From Desulfosarcina sp. (GTDB lineage: Bacteria > Desulfobacterota > Desulfobacteria > Desulfobacterales > Desulfosarcinaceae): a stretch of DNA of 35,886 nt. This document shows, piece by piece, positions 24,391 through 30,859 of this stretch (position 1 is its first letter; every line of letters starts with the position of its first letter). Under the pieces are notes generated by a model, which saw only the letters and a program-made list of their open reading frames with translations, ran no database searches and was not told where the DNA came from. Location: contig JABZFO010000007.1 in the NCBI GenBank assembly GCA_014237405.1, forward strand, positions 1-35,886. Reading direction: 5' to 3'. A program made the translations under genes and the position numbers.

Positions 24391-26225
24391 CTAGTACTTT
24401 AATGCCAGCGCATAACCGGCATGAACAGCCGTGTAAATGTCCAGGACCTTTTCCGCATCGCCGATCACTTCAACGGTTTCCACCGCCTGTTCGATGGCCG
24501 GGTCAGGTCCGGGTGAGGAAAGCATCCCCGAAGCGAAAATGACCGTCTCAAACGGTTTCAAATCCATGGTTTCACCATCCTTTTCCACTGCTACCCTATC
24601 GGTTTCGAACGCGTTGACCGCCGTGTGGGGCATCAGGGTCACGTTGTTCATCCGGTCGATCCGCATGAGGGTCAGCTTTTTAGTGATCATCTCCATCATG
24701 CTGCCGATGGGGTCCGTTCGCTTGGTGGCCGTCACATCGAGACCGGTTTCGCGCCGCTGAAGTATTCCAGGGACGTCATGGTGTACTGGCTGTCGAGTCC
24801 CTGGATATCAGGAACATTCTGATGCGCCCCCGTGGCCCATACCAACAGATCCGGTCGAATGTCACCGACCAGATCCGTATCCACTGCCCTGCCGGTCAGC
24901 ACTGCCTCGGCATTGGCTTTTACGCAAGAGGCCAGATTGTCCAGGCCATCCCGCATCTTCTGTTTGCCCGGTGCCTGCCACGCCAGGTTGAACTGCCCGC
25001 CGAGCTGATTTTCCTTTTCGGCCAATGTGACCCGGTGGCCGCGTCTTGCAAGGTACAGGGCGGCACTCATCCCGGCCGGCCCGCCGCCGGCCACCAGAAC
25101 TTTCAGGGGATGGGCCGATTTTTCCAGCTCCGGCTGCCCGATTTCCGGATTTACGTTGCAGCCGATAGGTTCGCCGTTTTTAACACGGTGCAGGCATCCC
25201 TGCAGGCAGTATCCACAATATGTCACTTCATCGGGTCTCCCCGATTGCCACTTCTCGATCAGATCGGGATCGGAGATCAGGGGGCGGCCCAGTGCGACAA
25301 GGTCGGCCAGCTTCTCATCGATCACCTGGATGGCCCGATCCATGCGGCCCATCCGGCCGGCCGCAATCAGGGGCAGATCGGTTTGAGCGCGTACCCAGGC
25401 CAGTGCGTCCATCTGGGGTTTTTCCGGCAAACTGGCGTGATGGAAATACCATGGCGGGCTGAAGCATGCCGACCCCATCCCCACATGAACGGCACGGATT
25501 CCGGTTGTTGCTGCCAATTTCAGCAGGGACGCCAGATCCTCCGTACCAATACCGAAATCCGGTGACATTTCGCTGCCGGATATACGCAGTATGCAAGGCA
25601 GATCCAGGGCGCCCGCTTTTACCGCCGCCAGCACCTCCTGGGCGAACAGCAACCGGTTTTGGCCGTAACGGTCCGTTCGTTGGTTGATTTTCCCGTTGAG
25701 AAATTGCGACAATAGGTATCCGTGGCCGCCCTGGACTTCAATCGCGTCGAAACCGGCGGACACGGCCTTTTCCGCTGCCGATCGATATCCGTCCACAATG
25801 GCGCCAATCTCCGGTTCGGTCAGCGGTTCGGATGCCGCGCCGGTGGTCGGACAGGTCATGGCCGATGGTGCTTTGGGGCTGACGCCCGTTGCCTTGGGGT
25901 TGGCCGCAGCGCCGGCGTGGTTGAGATGCAGACATGCCAACCGGCTTTCCGCATGGATCACATTTACGATTTTTTTCAGCTCGTCGACACTTTCCGGAAG
26001 ATGGATGCACAGCTGTTTGGGATGCTCCTTGCCCTCCGCCGTGACCGATACGGGCTCAATGATCAGCAGCCCCGGTCCATTTTCGGCAATTTGCCGATAG
26101 TAGGTCAGATGCCGATCGGTCACATTGCCCTTCGGCGTGCCGTAGGCCGTTTTGATCGGCGGAAAGATGAACCGGTTTGCCAAGGTTAAATTCCCCAGAC
26201 TCTTAGTTTCAAACAGTCTTTGCAT
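24391..26225 (-). pseudogene. Old-yellow-enzyme / 2,4-dienoyl-CoA reductase family protein, second Rossmann motif lost
   Basis: The first part (ATG 26225) is a complete FMN barrel (LFETKSLGNLTLANRFIFPP ... GVSPKAPSAM ... GGHGYLLSQFLNGKINQRTD), then an Fe-S motif CGYCLQGC ... GCNVNP and an FAD domain (VLVAGGGPAGMSAALYLARR). After SLEYFSGAKPV, near 24740, the frame changes and the protein resumes with DVTATKRTDPIGSMMEMI ... VIFASGMLSSP ... YALALKY-stop. The missing piece is where the inner NAD(P)H-binding G-x-G-x2-G should be. Intact relatives (about 640-670 aa) reduce enoyl or dienoyl compounds, with electrons passing NAD(P)H-FAD-FeS-FMN. The stop overlaps the ribosome site of the DUF1638-like gene. 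Probably inactive as written. Confidence 0.78.
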
Positions 26226-26251
26226 GGCCTATCTCCTTTTATGGATTGGCA

Positions 26252-26614
<363 letters not shown>

Positions 26615-26680
26615 GGGTGAATTCCTCCTTAAAACGGTTGTTTTGATTCAGGGTTATCATAGCTATTCATCGTCGGTTTT

Positions 26681-26695
26681 ACAACATTTGTGCCA
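26681..26695 (-). promoter_or_regulatory. Sigma-54 promoter candidate for the thioredoxin operon
   Basis: Minus-strand TGGCAC-AAATG-TTGT, one mismatch from TGGCAC-N5-TTGC. The predicted transcript start is near 26669, giving a leader of about 55 nt before the thioredoxin ATG. Confidence 0.65.
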
Positions 26696-26804
26696 AATAA
26701 GAGGAGACCCCAACACGATAAGGCATGCAATCTATCGTGTTGGGGTCCAGGAGGTGAGAGTAAGGTGCTGAACAGAATGGAGGTAATGCCAAGCTTACTC
26801 ATGC
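26696..26804 (-). ncRNA. Candidate sigma-54-dependent small RNA
   Basis: A perfect -24/-12 element (26816-26830) predicts a start near 26804. The next ~60 nt form a 7-bp stem GAGTAAG/CTTACTC (plus-strand positions 26794-26800 and 26758-26764) whose loop contains ACCTCC; a linker follows with a second CACCTCC, then a 15-bp perfect hairpin and a pyrimidine-rich tail (CTCCTCTTATTT). The two CCTCC motifs are complementary to ribosome-binding sites, as in several known regulatory RNAs. A 57-codon frame (ATG 26802 to TAA 26629) crosses the region but has no good ribosome site and runs through both hairpins, so I favour RNA. The boundaries are predictions. Confidence 0.5.
26706..26747 (-). terminator. 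15-bp perfect hairpin, probable terminator
   Basis: GACCCCAACACGATA (26706-26720) pairs perfectly with its complement at 26733-26747 around a 12-base loop. On the minus strand it is followed by TCCTCTTATTT, a moderate U-rich tail. It would end transcripts of the activator gene and of the candidate small RNA, and shield the thioredoxin promoter. Confidence 0.6.
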
Positions 26805-26815
26805 CTAATATTTAC

Positions 26816-26830
26816 GCAAACCATGTGCCA
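26816..26830 (-). promoter_or_regulatory. Consensus sigma-54 promoter behind the 26852 activator gene
   Basis: Minus-strand TGGCAC-ATGGT-TTGC is a perfect match to TGGCAC-N5-TTGC. It lies 22 bases after the activator stop codon and points to the structured non-coding segment that ends in the 26706-26747 hairpin. Confidence 0.7.
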
Positions 26831-26851
26831 AAAAATAAATTTGCATGTGCT

Positions 26852-28237
26852 TTATAATTGCACACGATACTTTTTCATCTGATTCCATACGCTGGTTCTG
26901 GAAATCCCCAGCAGGCGAGCCGCCTCGGACTGGTTTCCCCCGGTACGATTCAACGCATCGACCAGCCGCCGCCGTTTGACGTCATCCAGGCTCTCATGCT
27001 TGACAAGCTCAGGGGGGGTACAGGTAGACGGCGTCGCAAGAATTTGGGGTGGCAGGTGATCCGCGCCGATCATACCACCGGGGCAGGAAACCACGGCAAA
27101 TTCGAACGCACTTTTCAGTTCGCGGGCATTGCCGGGCCAGGTGTATGACACCAATGCATCCATGGCAGTTTTAGAGATGCCGTCAATCTTTTTGTTGCTT
27201 TTCAATAGGATCCGATTAAAAAACGATCGGGCCAAAAGCGGGATGTCCTCCACTCGCTCCCTCAGTGGCGGGATATGGATGGGAATGACGTTGATTCGAT
27301 AGTAGAAATCCTCCCGGAAGGCCCCGTTGGCAGTCAGTTTCGGCAGGTTCCGGTTGGTGGCCGAAATGATCCGCACATCCACTTTGATGGGACGGTTGTC
27401 CCCCACCCGTTCCACCACCTTCTCTTCCAGAACACGCAGTAGCTTCACCTGGGTGGACAGGGGTAGGTCGCCGATTTCATCCAAAAAAATGTCCCCGCCG
27501 CCGGCCGCTTCGAAGCGGCCTTCGCGACTGCGATGGGCGCCGGTATACGCGCCTTTCACATGGCCGAACAATTCGCTTTCCAGCAATGATTCGTTCAGGG
27601 CAGCACAATTTACCTTAACATAGGGCCGATTGCTGCGGATGCCTGCCTCATGGATGGCTTTGGCCACCATCTCCTTACCGGTGCCGCTTTCACCGAAAAT
27701 GATTACCGGTGCATTTGAATTGGCGGCGTTGGCAATGATTTCAAAGGCTTGCTGCATCAGGGCCGACGTGCCGATCATGCCGTAAAATCGGTCCTCGGCA
27801 TCCAGCTCGCGACGATAGTTTTCTATCTGCGTTTCCTTGTCCACCAGCTCGGTGATATCCGTCATGGTTTCAACAGCACCGATGACCACCCCCTTTTCAT
27901 CATTGAGTACGGAAGCGTTTTTAAGGATCTGAATGGTTCTGCCGTCTTTTCGGGTCATGCTGCATTTCTGTCTTTTCAGATGACCCTTTTTAAACATCAC
28001 GCACCAGTGACCACCCTCTTCCCGGCGTGCCCTTTCACAGGAGGTACAATTGATCGTGATGCAAGATTTACCAACAATATCGGCTTTTTGATATCCAGTG
28101 ATATCCTCAAAGGCGCGGTTGATTGAGATGACGAAGATCCTGTTCAAAAAGTTAACGGTTATGTTGTTCAAGTTTTTAACATATGAACAGATCCGGTACA
28201 AGGAAAAAATATTCGCTTCATCGCAACGATATATCAA
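26852..28237 (-). CDS. PAS-domain sigma-54-dependent transcriptional activator
   Basis: 461 aa if TTG 28237 is used; the real start is uncertain because the first ~35 residues overlap probable operator DNA and are poorly conserved. PAS-like region about 35-135 (INRAFEDITGYQKADIVGKS ... VETMTDITEL) with Cys in CITINCTSCERAR and WCVMF ... QKC, similar to the Cys cluster of the 18988 activator. The AAA+ domain has [22 protein letters not shown] (GAFTGA loop), GGDIFLDEIGDLP and FYYRINVIPIHIPPLRERVED. The C-terminal Fis-type HTH is GGNQSEAARLLGISRTSVWNQMKKY. Divergent from the Hdr operon, whose -24/-12 promoter lies 66 bp away, so it is the likely activator of that operon and perhaps of the thioredoxin and small-RNA promoters. 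Confidence 0.85.
   Translation of the reverse strand: MIYRCDEANIFSLYRICSYVKNLNNITVNFLNRIFVISINRAFEDITGYQKADIVGKSCITINCTSCERARREEGGHWCVMFKKGHLKRQKCSMTRKDGRTIQILKNASVLNDEKGVVIGAVETMTDITELVDKETQIENYRRELDAEDRFYGMIGTSALMQQAFEIIANAANSNAPVIIFGESGTGKEMVAKAIHEAGIRSNRPYVKVNCAALNESLLESELFGHVKGAYTGAHRSREGRFEAAGGGDIFLDEIGDLPLSTQVKLLRVLEEKVVERVGDNRPIKVDVRIISATNRNLPKLTANGAFREDFYYRINVIPIHIPPLRERVEDIPLLARSFFNRILLKSNKKIDGISKTAMDALVSYTWPGNARELKSAFEFAVVSCPGGMIGADHLPPQILATPSTCTPPELVKHESLDDVKRRRLVDALNRTGGNQSEAARLLGISRTSVWNQMKKYRVQL
28141..28189. promoter_or_regulatory. TGTTCA repeats, putative activator site for the Hdr operon
   Basis: TGTTCA at 28141-28146 and 28165-28170, and the inverted TGAACA at 28184-28189, each beside a run of A/T and GTTAA/TTAAC. 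They are 114-162 bp upstream of the -24/-12 promoter at 28303, the usual distance for a sigma-54 enhancer. They fall within the 5' part of the activator frame. Confidence 0.45.
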
Positions 28238-28302
28238 TTATATTGGATTGTTCATTTTCGCGGTCCGGATTTGCAGCCAGGGACAAGGGTCATTGAACGA
28301 CT

Positions 28303-28317
28303 TGGCACCTCCTTTGC
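28303..28317 (+). promoter_or_regulatory. Sigma-54 promoter of the TusA-Hdr operon
   Basis: TGGCAC-CTCCT-TTGC, an exact match to TGGCAC-N5-TTGC with GG-N10-GC spacing. The predicted start is near 28329, which excludes coding starts further upstream for the first operon gene. Confidence 0.75.
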
Positions 28318-28375
28318 TCATAGTCTCTGTCAAATGTATATGCGTCGCTTTGACCAACAAGCATTGGAAACCCTT

Positions 28376-28663
28376 ATGTACTCTTTTGATCTTCGCCTAT
28401 CATTTGTTCCGTTTTCACTGCTTCGCATCACCAACACCTTCAGGCAAATGAAGCCGGGCGAAGAGATGGAAATCGTTTCCGGTGCAAGTGATATTGACGC
28501 GGCCACCATAGAAGATATCAAACGAATTTTACCGCGAACGGGCTATGACATCATTTCCAATGAAACCATGGATGATAGCGGTCTGATAATAAGGCTAAGG
28601 CTGAGGAAAACACTAACAACACATCACCAAAAGGGAGAACCATCATGTCTGAAATCAATCTGA
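28376..28663 (+). CDS. TusA-like protein lacking the sulfur-carrying cysteine
   Basis: 95 aa from ATG 28376 (ATG codons at 28334 and 28340 are alternatives, nearly at the predicted transcript start). FDLRLSFVPFSLLRITNTF aligns with the TusA signature 'D-x-R-G-x-x-C-P-x-P-L-L'; the position of the catalytic Cys-Pro is Val-Pro, so it cannot carry a persulfide in the usual way. QMKPGEEMEIVSG and the following beta-alpha-beta part (IEDIKRILPRTGYDIIS ... GLIIRLRLRK) also fit the TusA/SirA fold. It overlaps the following genuine TusA gene by 19 bp, so the two are translationally linked; a heterodimer or regulatory partner of TusA is possible. First gene of the sigma-54-driven operon. Confidence 0.6.
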   Translation: MYSFDLRLSFVPFSLLRITNTFRQMKPGEEMEIVSGASDIDAATIEDIKRILPRTGYDIISNETMDDSGLIIRLRLRKTLTTHHQKGEPSCLKSI

Positions 28664-28899
28664 GTTCCGTGGAAGCATCAAGTACTGTGGATTCAAGGGG
28701 AAGCGCATGCCCCGGTCCGTTGCTGGAAGCAAAAAAGGGCATCGGCAAGGTCAAAGTCGGCGAAGTGCTTGAAATTTACTCCAACGACTCCGGCACGCGA
28801 AACGACATCCCGGCTTGGGCCAAAAAAGTGGGCCACGAGTACCTGGGCGTCCTTGAGGCCGATGGATACGACAAACACTTTGTCAAAAGAAACAAATAG
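28645..28899 (+). CDS. TusA/SirA family sulfurtransferase
   Basis: 84 aa, ribosome site GGGAG, ATG 28645. The signature STVDSRGSACPGPLLEAKKG holds the catalytic Cys of the C-P-x-P motif, then GKVKVGEVLEIYSND and a helical part (DIPAWAKKVGHEYLGV). TusA proteins carry a persulfide sulfur between cytoplasmic partners. In this operon the likely partners are the DsrE-family protein at 34696 and the Hdr-like complex, a set also seen, in other forms, in sulfur oxidisers (sHdr). Here it is combined with MetV-like and MvhD-like proteins. Cytoplasmic; no membrane segments. Confidence 0.88.
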   Translation: MSEINLSSVEASSTVDSRGSACPGPLLEAKKGIGKVKVGEVLEIYSNDSGTRNDIPAWAKKVGHEYLGVLEADGYDKHFVKRNK

Positions 28900-28910
28900 G
28901 CGGAAGCGTT

Positions 28911-29336
28911 ATGGCAACCAATGGAAAAGGCGTGAACCAGGAAAAGATTTTAGTTCTGGCCACTGATAGTTGCGCTTATCCGGGTGCGGATTCCGTGGGG
29001 CAGGCCCATTCGACCTACCCCACGAACACCTATATCCTCAGGGTGCGTGCGCCGGTTCTTTTTCCGGAACAGTTCTATATCGACTGTTTTAAAAAGGGAA
29101 TCAGCGGCATTATCATCATGTCCTGCGGCGAAGAGTGTCCTTACGACGGCGCCTATAAGGCCCTCGCCAAACGATTGGACCGGGTCTACAAGATCATGAA
29201 AGAAAAAGATCTGGACATTCGGCGATTGCGGCTGACGGCTATCTGCACGGTGTGCAACCGGGCCTTTCTCAAGGAAGTCAATCAAATGAACGACCTGGTC
29301 AATGAACTGGGACCACCGGTTTTATCACCCAATTGA
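28911..29336 (+). CDS. MvhD/FrhD-type hydrogenase iron-sulfur subunit, Cys-reduced variant
   Basis: 141 aa. MvhD-family proteins pass electrons between HdrA and a hydrogenase or other donor. The fold signature is visible (ATDSCAYPGADSVGQAHSTYP split over about 17-37; GISGIIIMSCGEECPYDGAYK at about 63-83; ICTVCNRAFLKEVNQM near the end). In typical MvhD the first motif is C-x2-C-x3-G-A-D and a further Cys follows 'R-V-x-C-S-G'; here the first has one Cys only and the second reads RVRAPVLF. Remaining Cys: SC, CGEEC and CTVC. It could hold a different cluster or have a structural role. The gene lies between TusA and the first HdrA. Confidence 0.78.
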   Translation: MATNGKGVNQEKILVLATDSCAYPGADSVGQAHSTYPTNTYILRVRAPVLFPEQFYIDCFKKGISGIIIMSCGEECPYDGAYKALAKRLDRVYKIMKEKDLDIRRLRLTAICTVCNRAFLKEVNQMNDLVNELGPPVLSPN

Positions 29337-29363
29337 AAGGTCGCAACTTAAGGAACACCACAC

Positions 29364-29452
29364 CCCATTGACGGAGGGATTTACGGCCGCCGCCAATGGG
29401 CGCGGTTCAGGACCAAGAAGTTATCTAGTGCCCGTCCATAAATGGTTTTTTT
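29364..29452 (+). promoter_or_regulatory. Possible attenuator between MvhD and hdrA genes
   Basis: CCCATTG (29364-29370) can pair with CAATGGG (29394-29400); further on, CCAT/ATGG (29436-29439, 29442-29445) is followed by seven T. The second stem is only 4 bp, so true termination is doubtful, but partial termination or a processing site in this 141-bp gap is possible. Confidence 0.25.
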
Positions 29453-29477
29453 GCCCAATATCTACCAGGAGGAATGA

Positions 29478-30785
29478 ATGGACTCCACGCGAGTTTTAGA
29501 GTTTGACACACTTGTTGTCGGCGGCGGAATTGCGGGCCTGCAGTCGGCCCTGGATCTGGCGGATCAGGGATTTCAGGTGGCGATCGTGGACAAGGATGCA
29601 TCTATCGGTGGGAAAATGATCCGCCTGTCCAAGGTGTTTCCCACCCTCGATTGTGCCAGCTGCATCACTACCCCCAAGATGGCGGCCGCGGCGCATCACG
29701 ACAACATCTCTCTGTATACCTATTGTGATATCGCTTCTCTGGACCGTCAAGCGGACGTGATAACGGCGGCTGTCACCCAGCGGCCCCGCTATGTCGATGC
29801 GCAAAAATGCATCGGCTGCCGGCAATGCGAATATGCCTGCCCGGTTTACGTGGCAGATGAAGAGCAGGGTGGTTTTTCTGCTACAAAGGCCATATCCATT
29901 CCCTTTTCCAATGCCATTCCACAGACGGCGGTATTGGATGTAGAAAACTGCATGCTCTGCGGCAAGTGCGCCAAGGTGTGTCCGACGGACGCCGTAGACT
30001 ATTTCCAGCGGCCCGAGGATTTTGTCATCCAGGCCAAAACGGCGATACTGGCCACCGGCTTTGAAATCACCCCGCTTGAGAACAAGCAGCAGTACGGCAA
30101 CGGCAGCATACCCAATGTGATCACGGCCCTGCAGATGGAGCGGCTGCTTGCCCCGCATGGCCCCTACAATCGTGTTTTGCGGCCTTCGGACGGCATGGAG
30201 CCGGATTCCATTGCGTACATTCAATGCGCCGGTTCGCGGGACAAGAGCATGGGCGTTTCCTATTGCTCCAGGGTGTGCTGTATGTATGCCATCAAGCAGG
30301 CCATGCTCTTGTCCGGATCGCTGCCCCTGGCGGATATCGCCATTTACTATATGGATATCAGGGCCTTTGGGAAAGGATACGAACAGTTCTATCAGAATGC
30401 CAAAGCCATGGGCATCGAATTCGTCAAAGGCAAAGTCGCCTCCATCGGTGAAGGTGAAAACGGATCGGTCACCTTGCGCTATGAAGCCCAGAACGGCGAG
30501 GGGGTTACCACGGCGGATCACGACCTGGTGGTGCTCTCATTGGGAATGATCCCCGGCTGGAACCCGCAGGGGGTTTGCCCGGTTTCGGCGGACTCGGACC
30601 AATTTATTAAAACCATTCAGCCCAAGCTGGCCCCCACGCTAACCGATATGGAGGGGGTTTTCGTCGCCGGAGCGGCGGCCGGCCCCAAAGACATTGTCGA
30701 TACAATAACCGAGTCAGGTGCGGCGGCCATGGAAGCGGCCAAGTACCTGGAGCGGACGAGTCAATCCCGAAAAGCGGTGGCTTAG
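29478..30785 (+). CDS. HdrA-like flavoprotein with two [4Fe-4S] sites (first copy)
   Basis: 435 aa, ATG 29478 after AGGAGG. FAD-binding TLVVGGGIAGLQSALDLADQ (11-30) then DASIGGKM (40-47) and the HdrA segment FPTLDCASCITTPKM (54-68). The inserted ferredoxin part is CIGCRQCEYACP (111-122) and CMLCGKCAKVCP (158-169), each a full C-x2-C-x2-C-x3-C. IQCAGSRDKS, YCSRVCCMYAIKQA and VFVAGAAAGPKDI are typical of HdrA. HdrA bifurcates or transfers electrons through FAD. It is shorter than methanogen HdrA and nearer the QmoA/HdrA-like proteins of sulfate reducers. Together with the second HdrA, HdrB and HdrC it should form a cytoplasmic complex. Confidence 0.88.
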   Translation: MDSTRVLEFDTLVVGGGIAGLQSALDLADQGFQVAIVDKDASIGGKMIRLSKVFPTLDCASCITTPKMAAAAHHDNISLYTYCDIASLDRQADVITAAVTQRPRYVDAQKCIGCRQCEYACPVYVADEEQGGFSATKAISIPFSNAIPQTAVLDVENCMLCGKCAKVCPTDAVDYFQRPEDFVIQAKTAILATGFEITPLENKQQYGNGSIPNVITALQMERLLAPHGPYNRVLRPSDGMEPDSIAYIQCAGSRDKSMGVSYCSRVCCMYAIKQAMLLSGSLPLADIAIYYMDIRAFGKGYEQFYQNAKAMGIEFVKGKVASIGEGENGSVTLRYEAQNGEGVTTADHDLVVLSLGMIPGWNPQGVCPVSADSDQFIKTIQPKLAPTLTDMEGVFVAGAAAGPKDIVDTITESGAAAMEAAKYLERTSQSRKAVA

Positions 30786-30859
30786 TCATTTTCGGCCCCG
30801 CCTTGGGGATTTTGGATAAATAGAACAATTCTGACTTCTGACCGTTAGGAGATGCAGGA

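Noticed and set aside
24735..24760. TGA after ALYS-like part of the OYE gene as a second selenocysteine codon
   Set aside because: Reading through TGA gives an unrelated Arg-Pro-rich sequence; homology resumes in another frame, so this is a deletion/frame change, not Sec.
26629..26802. 57-codon ORF (minus) over the candidate small RNA
   Set aside because: No ribosome site, runs through two RNA hairpins and the second promoter, and the peptide resembles nothing; kept only as an alternative in the RNA entry.
28120..28237. N-terminal deletion in the second sigma-54 activator
   Set aside because: The PAS start looks poor (TTG start, unusual sequence), but a divergent first strand can still be aligned; not strong enough to call broken.
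28271..28333. Start of the TusA-like gene upstream of 28334
   Set aside because: The exact -24/-12 promoter at 28303-28317 places the transcript start after this segment.
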